A stretch of DNA of 64,000 nucleotides, from positions 62,001-126,000 of the forward strand of contig CP026511.1 in NCBI GenBank assembly GCA_004010935.1, in the 5' to 3' direction. The DNA comes from Pseudomonadaceae bacterium SI-3 (GTDB lineage Bacteria; Pseudomonadota; Gammaproteobacteria; Pseudomonadales; Pseudomonadaceae). A program made the translations under genes and the position numbers. Shown here one piece after another: positions 45,662 to 54,780 of this stretch; within the stretch, counting starts at the first letter, position 1, and every line of letters begins with the position of its first letter. The notes beneath the pieces were generated by a model. It worked only from the letters and a program-made list of their open reading frames with translations, was not told where the DNA came from and searched no databases.

Positions 45662-47026
45662 TCAGGCGTGGTCCGTCGGCGCCTCGCCGCGGCTGCGTTC
45701 GTAACGTCGTAGCAATGGCTGAGTGCTCAAGCCGTGCAGGACGATGCTCAACACCACCACTGAAATCACCAGTGAGATGATCGCTTCGGCCTCTTCTGGC
45801 ATCAGGCCGTGGGTGACCGCGTAGCTCAGGTAGTACAAGCTGCCGATGCCTCGGATGCCAAACCAGCCGACGGTCAGGCGTTGGGTACGGTCCAGGTAGC
45901 GGCTTGGCATCAGCAGCCATACGCTTAGCGGCCGGATCACCACGAACAGCGCCAGCGCCAGGGGCACCGCACGCCAGTCCCAGTGCACCGAGACCAACAC
46001 ACCAAGAATCGTCACCAACAGCACTTCCAGGCTGCGCTCCAGCTGGCCGCCAAAGGTCAGGATGTCACCCACCATCACACCTGCGGCGACCTTGGGTTCG
46101 GCGATTTTCTCGTTTTCCAGCGGCAGTTCTCGCGGGCTCAGGCCGCCTTCAGCCAAGTGCGGCACCGCGTGGGCGATCAGCTCCTCGGATGGCGTATCTG
46201 ATTCCTCTGCTGCGTCCTTCTCCGCATGGCGCAACCCCAGGCCGGCCGCGAATACCGCGAGGAAGCCCCAGGCGCCGATCAGCTCGGCGCCGACGTAGGC
46301 CAGTGCGATCAGCGCAAGTGCCAGCGAATCGTTCGGCGACATGGATGTATCGGCGTGGCGGGCGCGCAGAAAGATCGCCAGCTTGCCGATAAGCCTGCCG
46401 AGCAGATAACCAAACCCCAGGCCAGCCGGTACGGCCCAAACCAGCCGATGCAGCGCCCACTCGCTCACCCAGCCGCTAGCCAGGGTTTCCTGCTCGATCA
46501 GCAGCAGGCCGAACACGACGAACGGGAAGGCGGTGCCATCGTTGAAGCCGGCTTCGCCGGACAGGCCGTAGCGGACGTGATCGCTGTCGCGGGAATTGTT
46601 TACCTGTACCAGGCTGGCGAGCACCGGATCGGTGGGGGCGAGGATGGCGCCGATCAATACCGAGAGACCCCAGCTGAGCCCGAGCAGGTAATGGCAGAGC
46701 GCGGCGACGCCCGCGATGCAGGCGAGCATCACTGGGCCTGCGAGTATGTACGCGCTTCGCCATGCCCGGTGATGCAGCGGCATGCGCAGTTTAAGGCCGC
46801 TGACAAACAGTGACACCAGCACCGCGATCTCGGTGAGGTGCTCCATCCAGCTGGCGATGTGCATGAACTCCATCTCCCACAAGCCGACGCCGAGCTGGCC
46901 GATGAGCAGGCCGAAGCCGAGGTAGATCAATGACGTGGTGACAGGCAGCCAGCGCAGGTAGGCCGATGCCAGGGCGAGGATCAACAGCAGGATGCCGAGC
47001 ACGGCCATCCATTCAAGAAAATTCAT
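45662..47026 (-). CDS. Na+(K+)/H+ antiporter, CPA1/NhaP-like
   Basis: A 454-residue membrane protein with about 12 hydrophobic segments. The CPA-type motifs ILAPTDPVLASLVQ (acidic residue in helix 5) and LSGEAGFNDGTAFPFV (ND region) are intact, as is GWFGIRGIGSLYYL near the end. It is expected to exchange Na+ or K+ for protons for pH and salt homeostasis. A hydrophilic loop around residues 270-320 (KDAAEESDTPSEEL) is longer than in small NhaP proteins. No large cytoplasmic regulatory tail is present. Confidence 0.9.
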   Translation of the reverse strand: MNFLEWMAVLGILLLILALASAYLRWLPVTTSLIYLGFGLLIGQLGVGLWEMEFMHIASWMEHLTEIAVLVSLFVSGLKLRMPLHHRAWRSAYILAGPVMLACIAGVAALCHYLLGLSWGLSVLIGAILAPTDPVLASLVQVNNSRDSDHVRYGLSGEAGFNDGTAFPFVVFGLLLIEQETLASGWVSEWALHRLVWAVPAGLGFGYLLGRLIGKLAIFLRARHADTSMSPNDSLALALIALAYVGAELIGAWGFLAVFAAGLGLRHAEKDAAEESDTPSEELIAHAVPHLAEGGLSPRELPLENEKIAEPKVAAGVMVGDILTFGGQLERSLEVLLVTILGVLVSVHWDWRAVPLALALFVVIRPLSVWLLMPSRYLDRTQRLTVGWFGIRGIGSLYYLSYAVTHGLMPEEAEAIISLVISVVVLSIVLHGLSTQPLLRRYERSRGEAPTDHA

Positions 47027-47298
47027 TCAGTCTTCCGCAAACAAGCGTGACGCGCCGAAGTACGCATGGGCTGCTGTTTTGATCGGCGCGATTGGATGGG
47101 GTTCAGCCGCGTTCGTCGAGCGGAACGCCAGCGCGTCCAATGCAGACGCGGCGCTCGCCTTGCCGGCCTCGTGCAAGGCCCGTCGCGGTGCGAAGTGTTG
47201 TTTGCGAGTCACCCGCACGGGCCTGCTGTCGAGTGGCCCTTTCACAGGTTGCGCTGGTGCGACGGGGCGCTAGGTGTCGCCCCGATGCATTTTGCTGA

Positions 47299-48294
47299 TC
47301 AACGTAGCTCGGCGAGGATCTCGAAGGCGCGGTGGCGGTCGGCGGTTTCGTAAAGGTCGCAGGTGAAGATCAGCTCGTCGGCCTGAGTCTGCTCGAGCAA
47401 GACGTCCAGGCGAGCGCGGATCTTTTCCGGACCACCGATCATGGCCATGCCGAGGAAGCTGCCGACGGCGTCCTGCTCGTGGGGCAGCCACTTGCCCTGC
47501 ATGCTCGTCACTGGCGGCACCAGCACCAGGCTCTGGCCGCGGATCAGCGCGAGGATGCGCTGATAGGCGGTAGTCGCCAGGTACTCGGCTTGCTCGTCGG
47601 TGTCGGCTGCCATCAGCGGCACGCCGAGCATGACGTACGGCTTGTCCAGCACCTCGGAGGGGCGGAAGTTCTCGCGGTACAGGCGAATCGCGTCGTGCAT
47701 ATAACGCGGCGCGAAATGCGAAGCGAAGGCGTAGGGCAGGCCTTTGGCAGCAGCCAGCTGAGCGCTGAACAGGCTCGAGCCGAGCAGCCAGATCGGGACA
47801 TTGCTGCCCATGCCAGGCATGGCGATGACGCGTTGGTTGGGCTGGCGTGGACCGAGCAGCAGCTGCAGTTCTTCCACGTCCGCCGGGAAGTCATCGGCGC
47901 TGCCCATGCGGTCGCGGCGCAAGGCATGGGCGGTGAACTGGTCGGCGCCCGGCGCGCGACCCAGACCCAGCTCGATCCGCCCCGGATAGAGCGCCTCCAG
48001 CGTGCCGAACTGTTCGGCCACCACCAGCGGCGCGTGGTTGGGCAGCATTACGCCGCCCGCGCCCAGGCGAATCCGCGAGGTGCCGGATGCCAGATAACCG
48101 ATCAGCACCGAGGTGGCGGCGCTGGCGATGCCGTCCATGTTGTGGTGCTCGGCAACCCAGAAGCGCTCGAAGCCAAGCTTCTCGACATGCTGCGCCAGGG
48201 CCAACGAGTTGCGCAGGGCCAGGCCGGCGTCGCCGTCATCGCGGATCGGCGCCAGGTCCAGGGTGGAGAAACGGGTGTGTTCGATACGGGACAT
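47299..48294 (-). CDS. LLM-class flavin-dependent oxidoreductase (luciferase-like, YhbW-type)
   Basis: A 331-residue TIM-barrel flavoprotein. Family text includes [60 protein letters not shown] and [13 protein letters not shown]. These bacterial proteins resemble the alkanal monooxygenase alpha chain but usually lack light emission; the substrate is unknown. GAGGTAGACG precedes the ATG. Stands alone between the antiporter and two lipoprotein genes. Confidence 0.92.
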   Translation of the reverse strand: MSRIEHTRFSTLDLAPIRDDGDAGLALRNSLALAQHVEKLGFERFWVAEHHNMDGIASAATSVLIGYLASGTSRIRLGAGGVMLPNHAPLVVAEQFGTLEALYPGRIELGLGRAPGADQFTAHALRRDRMGSADDFPADVEELQLLLGPRQPNQRVIAMPGMGSNVPIWLLGSSLFSAQLAAAKGLPYAFASHFAPRYMHDAIRLYRENFRPSEVLDKPYVMLGVPLMAADTDEQAEYLATTAYQRILALIRGQSLVLVPPVTSMQGKWLPHEQDAVGSFLGMAMIGGPEKIRARLDVLLEQTQADELIFTCDLYETADRHRAFEILAELR

Positions 48295-48319
48295 CGTCTA
48301 CCTCTTTGCTGACGGCTGC

Positions 48320-48730
48320 TCAGTAGCAGTGCTCGGCCTCGGCGCGCGCCAGGACGTTGTGGTCTTCGTCGCGCAGCCAGCCTTGTGGGGTGAAGCCCAG
48401 CGAGCGGGCCTGGAATAGGTAACGCCGGCCGGGCTGGAAATCGTCGTAGTTGATTACCATGGTGCAGCGCAGGTATTGGGTATCGCCAAAATCGCCAAAG
48501 CCGCCACTGCTGATTTCGAATTCGTAGCGCGCTTCGAGTTCATGCGCACCGGGGCTGACCTGGAAATAGCGCCCATCGGGTGTGCGCTCACCGTCCAGCT
48601 GATCGGACATGAAAATGTCACTGGGTTGGGCGGTCAGCTCGACCCAGGCCATGTTCGGGTCGGGTGCGGGCAGGGGGCCGGCACAGCCGGTCAGGCCGAG
48701 CGCCAGCAATGGAGCCAATAACAGACGCAT
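48320..48730 (-). CDS. outer-membrane lipoprotein of a tandem paralogue pair (first copy)
   Basis: A 136-residue lipoprotein: signal segment LLLAPLLALGLTGC with lipobox LTGC, then a mature domain with DPNMAWVELTAQP, RYFQVSPGAHELEARYEFE, CTMVINYDDFQPGRRY and a C-terminal cysteine. It is clearly paralogous to the gene at 48851-49276. GGAGGATTCACC precedes the ATG. Function unknown; likely anchored in the envelope and possibly binding a ligand through its beta-rich domain. Confidence 0.85.
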   Translation of the reverse strand: MRLLLAPLLALGLTGCAGPLPAPDPNMAWVELTAQPSDIFMSDQLDGERTPDGRYFQVSPGAHELEARYEFEISSGGFGDFGDTQYLRCTMVINYDDFQPGRRYLFQARSLGFTPQGWLRDEDHNVLARAEAEHCY

Positions 48731-48850
48731 GGTGAATCCTCCGGATAACCGCAGGATCAGCGTCTGCTGTCGCGGTCAGCCAATGAGCCTGAGCCAGATA
48801 GTGCTCTTTTTCAACGACTGCACCGCAACAGAACGGTTCACAACAGAACG

Positions 48851-49276
48851 CTAGCGGGTAGCGACTCCGCCGCAGCCACGCTCAGTGGCCTTGGCCAGCA
48901 CGCGGTCATGCTGGTCGTAAAGTTTGGCCCAGGGACGGAAGCCGTAGCCGCCAGCCACCAGTCGATAGCGGGCCCCGGCATTGAAGCTGTCATAGCTCAG
49001 GGTCAGGCGGCAGTCGCGTGCCAGCGCTTCGCTGTCGCGACCTACGTCGGCTGGGCCGACTTCGAAGCGATAGCGCATGCCCAGCTGATGACTGCCTGGC
49101 TCGACCTGAAAATAGCGACTGTCGTCGAGCGGCTTGTCATCGACCGCCACGGCTACCAGTTCGGTCTCCCCGTGCGGTGCGAGGTCGACCCAGGCCTGGT
49201 TCGGGTCCGGTTTGGGCATCCACATGGCGCAACCGCCCAGACTGGATAGCGCAAGAGCAAGCATCAGGATTCGCAT
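48851..49276 (-). CDS. outer-membrane lipoprotein of a tandem paralogue pair (second copy)
   Basis: A 141-residue lipoprotein with lipobox LGGC (MLALALSSLGGC) and a mature part that parallels its neighbour: DPNQAWVDLAPHG, RYFQVEPGSHQLGMRYRFE, CRLTLSYDSFNAGARYRL. ATG 49276 places the signal peptide correctly; the longer frame up to 49438 is out-of-character sequence. Divergent from the predicted peptidase at 49401. Confidence 0.85.
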   Translation of the reverse strand: MRILMLALALSSLGGCAMWMPKPDPNQAWVDLAPHGETELVAVAVDDKPLDDSRYFQVEPGSHQLGMRYRFEVGPADVGRDSEALARDCRLTLSYDSFNAGARYRLVAGGYGFRPWAKLYDQHDRVLAKATERGCGGVATR

Positions 49277-49400
49277 GGAACTGGGTCTCCGATCGGTGTC
49301 GGCCTGGCTGTTTGGCACCGGCGTGTTCGGTGTTTGGGTGGACTTCGTTGTAGGCTCCGCGCATCGCCCCGCGGGGCATTTAGCCGGTAAGCGTTTGTTC

Positions 49401-50459
49401 ATGTCGAAGTCGAAAATCGCCGCAGTCGACAACCGCAAGCGGCGTTGGGTTCCCCTGCTGATGGCGGTTGGTCTGAGCGGTTGCAGCAGTTACTACGGGC
49501 AACTGGCGGTCGGCCAGCTCGAGTTGCTGCGGCAGCGTGAGCCCATTGCAGCGATCATCGACAACCCGCAAAGCGATCCGCTGTTGCGCCAACGACTGAC
49601 CCTGGCCCTGCAGGCTAGAGGCTTCGCCAGCCGTGCCTTGGCACTGCCGGACAATCGCAGTTATCGGGTCTACGCCGAGCTCCAGCGGCCTTATGTGATG
49701 TGGAATCTGTTCGTTGCTGAGGAGTTTTCCGTGGCGCAGCAGACCCAGTGCTTTCCGATAGCCGGTTGTGTGGGCTATCGCGGTTACTACCAGCAGGGCC
49801 GCGCCCGCGGCGCTGCGGCACTGCTGCAAGCCGAGGGCTACGACACGTTGGTGGCCGGCGTGCCGGCTTATTCGACCCTGGGCTGGTTCGACGATCCGCT
49901 CCTCAGCTCGATGCTGCGCTGGGACGACGATCGGCTGGCCGGGCTGATTTTCCACGAGTTGGCGCATCAGCGGCTGTATGTCACTGACGATACGGCGTTC
50001 AACGAATCCTATGCCTCCTTTGTCGAGCGGGAAGGGCTGCGGCAGTGGCGCGCCAGTCGTGGGCTGCCGCCGTCAAGCGATGCGCTGCGGGATCAATACG
50101 CCGACCTCAGCCGGCTGGCGCTGGCGACCCGCGAGCGCTTGGCCGCGCTCTATGCATCCGGTTTGAGCGAACCGGAGATGCGCGCTGCCAAGGCCGCCGA
50201 ACTCATGCGTATGCGACAGGCCTATCGGCGGCTGAGAGACGGGCCGTGGAACGGCGATGACCGTTTCGATCGCTGGATGGCCCAGCCACTGAACAATGCC
50301 AGCCTGGTTCCGTTCGGCCTCTACGATGAATGGGTGCCTGCCTTCGCTGCGTTGTTCGAGCAGGTCGGCGGAGATTGGCCGCGTTTTCACGCCCAAGTCG
50401 CTGCCTTGGGCCAACTGCCTGCCGACGAGCGGAAGCGTCAGTTGGAGGCACTTCGCTGA
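49401..50459 (+). CDS. predicted aminopeptidase-type metalloprotease lipoprotein (COG4324-like)
   Basis: A 352-residue protein with a lipoprotein-like start (RRWVPLLMAVGLSGCSSYYG) and an HExxH zinc motif in LIFHELAHQRLYV, followed by AFNESYASFVEREGLRQW, where E is a candidate third ligand. Matches the predicted aminopeptidase family COG4324. The rest is helical. ATG 49401 is used because the lipobox starts there; frames back to 49134 are not coding. Divergent from the paired lipoproteins, and this three-gene neighbourhood is one I recall as conserved in Pseudomonas. Confidence 0.82.
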   Translation: MSKSKIAAVDNRKRRWVPLLMAVGLSGCSSYYGQLAVGQLELLRQREPIAAIIDNPQSDPLLRQRLTLALQARGFASRALALPDNRSYRVYAELQRPYVMWNLFVAEEFSVAQQTQCFPIAGCVGYRGYYQQGRARGAAALLQAEGYDTLVAGVPAYSTLGWFDDPLLSSMLRWDDDRLAGLIFHELAHQRLYVTDDTAFNESYASFVEREGLRQWRASRGLPPSSDALRDQYADLSRLALATRERLAALYASGLSEPEMRAAKAAELMRMRQAYRRLRDGPWNGDDRFDRWMAQPLNNASLVPFGLYDEWVPAFAALFEQVGGDWPRFHAQVAALGQLPADERKRQLEALR

Positions 50460-50710
50460 GACGCCTTGCCGCTTCGCTTGAACGCCGATGCGGCAAGGTT
50501 TCGGGACCGATTGCGCTTCGCTGCATCTGAGCCTGTTCGAAGGGGTTGGCTGCTGCCGCTTGTCGACTCTTTGCATGTTCGCCTCACGTTCTACGGAATT
50601 CTTTTCCGCTTGCCTCCGTCCCTTTTTTAAGACGTCAGCTCAGCTGACCCGTGATTAGGCCGTACAGATTCGTACGCCGAACCAATACAAGCCGTTCAAA
50701 CGGAGGCTCC

Positions 50711-51886
50711 ATGGACAACCTAACCGGCATTCTCGACAACAAGGGCACGCCGCTCGATAAGCAGAAGTTCACCTGGAAGGAAATGGCGGGCAAGCCCATC
50801 AGCAAGCTCGACGATGACGCCTTCACCCGCGTGCGCATCATCCTGATGAACGGGATCGAAACCGATGCGTTGCGCCTCAAGCACGGCATCGCCCGCATCA
50901 CCGGCCAGCTGCGCGGCCCGCTCGCCGAGATCCGCCGAGTCGAGCAACACCAGGCGACCATGGTCAACTGGCTGATCTCCGCCGACCATTCACCGCTGGA
51001 AACCACCGTCGCCTACGAGCAGGTCGCCATCGAAGTTACCGCAGCCGTCGCCCAGACCGAGCCGGACCCCTACCAGGCGCAGACTTACCGCTTCGGCCTG
51101 CTGGAAGACTTCGACCACCTGTATCGCTACTCGGCCATGCTCGATCGCCTCGAAGGCAAGGACGCGAACAATATCCTGCAGGGCTACACCGACATCGTCC
51201 CAGGCCGGCAGACCTCCGAGCACCACCGTCATCCGGACAATGACCTGCGCGAAAGCTATACCAAGGAGCAGGCGGATCTCATCACCAAGATTCATGCGGC
51301 CATGATCACCGCGGCTGAGTACCAGACCCACGACTACTACATGAACATCGGCCCGCTGTTCGCCGATCCGTTGGCACGTCAGCTGTATGCCGAAATTGCG
51401 TCGGTCGAAGAGCAGCACGTCACCCAGTACGGATCGTTGGCCGACCCCCAGGAATCCTTCATGGAGAAGTGGTTGGTGCACGAAGCGATGGAGGTCTATG
51501 CCTACGCCAGCTGCGCCGAGCAGGAAACCAACCCGCGCATCAAGGCCATGTGGGAGCGCTTCCTCGACTACGAGCTGGGCCATCTGAACATCGCCTGTGA
51601 GCACTTCAAGAACATCGAGCGTCGCGATCCGGCGGAGATTCTCGGCGGCCCATTACCGAAGATGATCGAGTTCAAGAGCCAGCGTGAGTTTGTGCGCCAG
51701 GTGCTTGCCGCCGAGGTCAACCTGCGCACCAGCGGCACCCAGTACGTCGACAAGAGCCAGGAGCCGCAGAACTCCCTGGATTATCGGGCCCAGCTCAATT
51801 CCGAAGGCATCGCCTCGAACATCGTGTCGGCCGGTTACCAATGGGCACCGGGCGGTGAACTCATGCAGATGCGCAAGGCTTCCTGA
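50711..51886 (+). CDS. ferritin-like domain protein, long form
   Basis: A 391-residue, mostly helical protein. Di-iron-type motifs are visible: IHAAMITAAEYQTHDYYM, EIASVEEQHVTQYGSL (E-x-x-H) and FLDYELGHLNIACEHFKNIE (E-x-x-H), consistent with a ferritin/rubrerythrin-like four-helix bundle in the middle third. The first 150 residues and the last 80 are not recognised. A GGAGG site precedes ATG 50711. The stop is 11 bases before a second ferritin-like gene, so they are one operon. Iron handling or oxidative stress defence is inferred. Confidence 0.78.
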   Translation: MDNLTGILDNKGTPLDKQKFTWKEMAGKPISKLDDDAFTRVRIILMNGIETDALRLKHGIARITGQLRGPLAEIRRVEQHQATMVNWLISADHSPLETTVAYEQVAIEVTAAVAQTEPDPYQAQTYRFGLLEDFDHLYRYSAMLDRLEGKDANNILQGYTDIVPGRQTSEHHRHPDNDLRESYTKEQADLITKIHAAMITAAEYQTHDYYMNIGPLFADPLARQLYAEIASVEEQHVTQYGSLADPQESFMEKWLVHEAMEVYAYASCAEQETNPRIKAMWERFLDYELGHLNIACEHFKNIERRDPAEILGGPLPKMIEFKSQREFVRQVLAAEVNLRTSGTQYVDKSQEPQNSLDYRAQLNSEGIASNIVSAGYQWAPGGELMQMRKAS

Positions 51887-51897
51887 GGAGAACAGAC

Positions 51898-52620
51898 ATG
51901 GCAACTTCAGCAAAACTGGGCACCAATTTCACCGGCGTGCAGATGTCCCCGAAGGACACCAAGCGCCTGCTCGATGCCGTCAACGAGATCCAACCGGACG
52001 TTCCGGGTGATTCCAAGGGCATGATGCTCGAACGCACGTCCCGCGCCGAGGAAGCCGATCGCATCGGCTCGGTGCCGGTCCCGGGTTCGGCCAAAGGCAT
52101 GCTCAAGTCCACCTTCGACATGGCGCTGGGCAAGAGCCCGGAGCTGCTGGTGGACAAGCTCGGCGAGCGTCTGGCCTTCGAGCGCAGCGGCGTGCGCATG
52201 TATGACGCCATGATCGCCAAGGCCAAGGGACTCGAAACCGCCCAATCGGACCTGGTCCAAGTGCTGCAGCACATCCGTGACGAAGAGTTCGAGCACATGA
52301 ACATGGTCGCTGAAGCGATCGAAACCCTCGGTGCCGACCCGACTGCGCAAACGCCCTGTGCCGACATCGTCGGCGTCAAGTCCATGGGCGTGATGCAGGT
52401 GCTGACCGACCCGCGGACGAATGTTGCTCAGGGCATCAATGCCTTGCTGACGCTGGAGCTCGAAGACAACGCTGCCTGGGAGCTGCTGATCGAGCTGGCC
52501 GAGGCCGGTGGTCACCCACGCATCGCCAAGGGCTTCCATAAGGCCAAGGCGCAGGAAGACGACCATGTAGTGCAGATCAAATCGCTCCTGCGTAAGGACC
52601 TGCTCAGCCAGGTGCAATGA
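51898..52620 (+). CDS. ferritin-like domain protein, short form
   Basis: A 240-residue helical protein with ferritin-like iron motifs: ERLAFERSGVRMYDAMI, HIRDEEFEHMNMV (E-x-x-H) and KAQEDDHVVQIKSLL. The first 90 residues (TGVQMSPKDTKRLLDAV ... GSAKGMLKSTF) are less structured. The stop of the preceding gene and TGAGGAGA fall directly upstream, so translation is probably coupled. A terminator follows at 52644. Confidence 0.82.
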   Translation: MATSAKLGTNFTGVQMSPKDTKRLLDAVNEIQPDVPGDSKGMMLERTSRAEEADRIGSVPVPGSAKGMLKSTFDMALGKSPELLVDKLGERLAFERSGVRMYDAMIAKAKGLETAQSDLVQVLQHIRDEEFEHMNMVAEAIETLGADPTAQTPCADIVGVKSMGVMQVLTDPRTNVAQGINALLTLELEDNAAWELLIELAEAGGHPRIAKGFHKAKAQEDDHVVQIKSLLRKDLLSQVQ

Positions 52621-52643
52621 GTACTGCGTGCGCTTCAAACCTT

Positions 52644-52669
52644 GGCGCGCCTTAGGGCGCGTCTTTTTT
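52644..52669 (+). terminator. rho-independent terminator of ferritin-like pair
   Basis: An 8-base stem (GGCGCGCC / GGCGCGTC, one G-T pair), TTAG loop and six Ts. Confidence 0.9.
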
Positions 52670-52798
52670 ATGGGCACAGCGTCACTCGGGCACTTCCGAT
52701 GCATTTTTTAGTGCATAAGCAAATGAATTCTTATTCTTTATGGTGAAGATTCTGTGGGCGATAGACTCGCCGCTCAGCGACCATCGAGAGGCCATCCT

Positions 52799-53380
52799 AT
52801 GCGGCGCGGAGCGTTCCACTATCTGATCGTCCCCGGCTGGCATGGCTCGCCTGAGGACCATTGGCAGAGCCACTGGCAGCGCACCCTGCCCAACAGTCAG
52901 CGCATTGAGCAGGCCGACTGGCTGCAGCCGCAACGTCCCGACTGGGTGACCGAACTGCATCGCGGAATCGCCGCGGCATCAGCGCCGGTGGTGCTGATCG
53001 CGCACAGCCTCGGCTGTCCCACCGTCGCGCACTGGGTGGCGCAGGCGTCGCCCGAGGCGTTGCGGTGCGTTGAGGGTGTGTTGCTGGTCGCGCCTGCGGA
53101 TGTGGAGCGACCGGGGTGCCCTGAGCCACTGCGCAACTTCGCTCCGCTGCCCCTGGTGCCGCTGCCATTTCCCAGCGTGCTGGTGGGGTCCGACAACGAT
53201 CCCGCCGCCAGTGCCGACCGGGCGCGTGCCATGGGTGAAGCCTGGGGCAGCGAAGTGACCGTGCTCAGTGGAGTGGGGCACATTAACGTGGAGTCTGGTC
53301 ATCATCGCTGGGAGGAGGGGCTGGCCTTTCTCCATCGCCTGCAAACGCTGATCAGCGAGCAGGAACAACGGCGCGCCTGA
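52799..53380 (+). CDS. RBBP9/YdeN-type alpha/beta hydrolase
   Basis: A 193-residue serine hydrolase of the small RBBP9/YdeN family. HYLIVPGWHGSPEDHWQSHW starts the domain, the nucleophile elbow is VLIAHSLGCP, the acid is in VGSDNDPAA and the histidine in GVGHINVESG. The substrate is unknown. The start is ATG 52799 after GAGAGG; the longer frame from GTG 52754 is less likely. The upstream gap is unusually AT-rich (GAATTCTTATTCTTTATGG), probably its promoter. Confidence 0.88.
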   Translation: MRRGAFHYLIVPGWHGSPEDHWQSHWQRTLPNSQRIEQADWLQPQRPDWVTELHRGIAAASAPVVLIAHSLGCPTVAHWVAQASPEALRCVEGVLLVAPADVERPGCPEPLRNFAPLPLVPLPFPSVLVGSDNDPAASADRARAMGEAWGSEVTVLSGVGHINVESGHHRWEEGLAFLHRLQTLISEQEQRRA

Positions 53381-53407
53381 TGGCGCTCAGATCGGTGGAA
53401 CTCTTCT

Positions 53408-53454
53408 CATCCACCTGGCCATTGCTCGGTGGATCGAAGAAGCGTGATCCACCC
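53408..53454. repeat. CATCCACC hairpin repeat, copy i (left of IS110)
   Basis: CATCCACCTGGCCATTGCTC followed by GGTGGATCGAAGAAGCGTGATCC-type text; a stem TCCACC / GGTGGA with a second small stem. It diverges abruptly from the two other copies after CCACCC, where the IS110 element is proposed to start. Confidence 0.7.
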
Positions 53455-53462
53455 TTGTATCT

Positions 53463-53692
53463 CGACTACCACGCTATGTTGGGGTGATAGTTCCCGACTG
53501 ATCATCGGGGGAAGGTCAGAAAGCCGTATCCACCCTTAGGCTTTGAGCCTGCGACGTAGATAGCGCTGCGGCCTTCCATACTCACTCTTACAGCTCGAAC
53601 GGTATCCAGAGCCCGCCTCCGGCGAGAGCTCGCATCAGCAAGGTAGAGCTGAGTGAAGTATTGATCTTTCTGAACCAGCAGGAGGAGTTCTT
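53463..53692 (+). ncRNA. candidate IS110 bridge RNA region
   Basis: The 230 bases between the proposed left end and the transposase have no gene but contain several small stems (AGGCTTTGAGCCT; GCCCGCCTCCGGCGAGAGC). In IS110-group elements a structured guide RNA that pairs with target and donor DNA is transcribed from here. Existence is inferred from position only. Confidence 0.4.
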
Positions 53693-54664
53693 ATGCCCAG
53701 CGTCATCGGCATCGATATCGCCAAACGCACGTTCGACATCGCCACCCAGCAGCCCAATGGCAAGTACCGCACCAAGGCCAAATTGCCTAACGAGGTGGCC
53801 GGTTTCGAAGCGCTCCAGCAGTGGCTGCTCAAGCACGCCAATGCCCAAGCCTGGATCGTGATGGAAGCGACCGGCGCTTACCATGAAGCGCTCGCGACCT
53901 GGCTTCACGATAAAGGCTATCAGGTCTGCGTGCTCAATCCTGCACAGGTCGCCTATTACGCTCGAAGCCAGCTCCAGCGCGTAAAGACCGACAAAGTCGA
54001 CGCCAAACTCATCGCTGAGTATGGCGAGCGGCACCAGAGCGATCTGCGGGCCTGGCAGCCTGAGCCTCCCGCCGTCCGGCGCTTGAAAGCATTAGTGCGG
54101 CGCTTGGAGGATCTGCAGGAGATCCAACAAATGGAACGCAACCGCTTGGATCTGGCCGACGCTAGTGTGCAGGCTTCAATCTACTCAGTGCTGCACCATG
54201 TCGAGCGGCAGATCGGAGAGACGCTCCGTGCGATCCGAGACCACATCGATGATGACCCGGACCTGCGCAACAAACGCGACCTGCTGACCAGCATTGATGG
54301 CATCGGCGATCGTTCCGCAGCCCTGTTGCTGGCTGAGCTGGGCGATCCGTTACGCTTCGCCAGCTCACGCGCGATCACCGCTTATGCCGGGCTGAACCCC
54401 CGCCTTCAGGAGTCTGGCTCCTACAAAGGCCAGACGCGCATATCCCGCACAGGATCGTCTCGCTTGAGGGCTGGGCTCTACATGCCGGCGGTCTGCTCGC
54501 TCACACACAACCCGGCCATTAGTGCTCTACGCGAGCGTCTGAGTGCAAAAGGAAAATCCGGAAAACAAATCGTCTGTGCAGCGATGCGCAAGCTGCTGCA
54601 CATCGCCTATGGGGTACTTAAATCGGGCCAGCGTTTCGACCCTCAACTGGCCCTTGCTCGGTAA
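53693..54664 (+). CDS. IS110-family transposase
   Basis: A 323-residue DEDD recombinase. The RuvC-like N-terminal domain shows D8 in IGIDIAKRTFDIA, E58 in WIVMEATGAYHE and D100/D103 in RVKTDKVDAKLIAEY. The C-terminal transposase-20 domain has LLTSIDGIGDRSAALLLAEL and AITAYAGLNPRLQESGSYKG, and a candidate serine in RTGSSRLRAGLYM. A coiled-coil (VRRLEDLQEIQQMERNRL) joins the domains. The frame is intact with AGGAGGAG before the ATG, so the element could be active. No terminal inverted repeats are apparent, as expected for IS110. Confidence 0.95.
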   Translation: MPSVIGIDIAKRTFDIATQQPNGKYRTKAKLPNEVAGFEALQQWLLKHANAQAWIVMEATGAYHEALATWLHDKGYQVCVLNPAQVAYYARSQLQRVKTDKVDAKLIAEYGERHQSDLRAWQPEPPAVRRLKALVRRLEDLQEIQQMERNRLDLADASVQASIYSVLHHVERQIGETLRAIRDHIDDDPDLRNKRDLLTSIDGIGDRSAALLLAELGDPLRFASSRAITAYAGLNPRLQESGSYKGQTRISRTGSSRLRAGLYMPAVCSLTHNPAISALRERLSAKGKSGKQIVCAAMRKLLHIAYGVLKSGQRFDPQLALAR

Positions 54665-54702
54665 TGGGGAAGACGGTATCTACGACCCCAAGCCTCAGCA
54701 AG

Positions 54703-54723
54703 CAGGGTGGGCTTTAGCCCACC
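54703..54723. repeat. single GTAGGGTGGGC-family palindrome (copy G)
   Basis: CAGGGTGGGCTTTAGCCCAC and one more C, a lone arm lacking its GTA edge, just after the proposed IS110 right end. Confidence 0.75.
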
Positions 54724-54780
54724 ACTTGCACGGAAGCAACCCAGCGCTGGCAAAGCCCGAAGGGCAGATGACGTTTTTTT

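Larger units (their letters stand above)
53463..54681 (+). mobile_element. IS110-family insertion sequence (ends approximate)
   Basis: The element holds one transposase. Ends are inferred, not proven: GTATCT occurs at 53457-53462 and again at 54676-54681, and outside these points the flanks (CCACCC on the left; TACGACCCCAAGCCTC on the right) resemble two halves of a hairpin repeat that is complete elsewhere. This gives about 1.22 kb with a 230-base left non-coding part and a very short right end, the layout of IS110-group elements, which encode a bridge RNA upstream of the transposase. Confidence 0.6.

Noticed and set aside
47027..47298. Small minus-strand gene directly upstream of the antiporter
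   Set aside because: The 72-codon frame starts with GTG without a ribosome site and reads as non-coding; the gap holds nothing that I can support.
52700..52760. Fur box upstream of the alpha/beta hydrolase
   Set aside because: The AT-rich stretch AAATGAATTCTTATTC only weakly resembles the Fur consensus.
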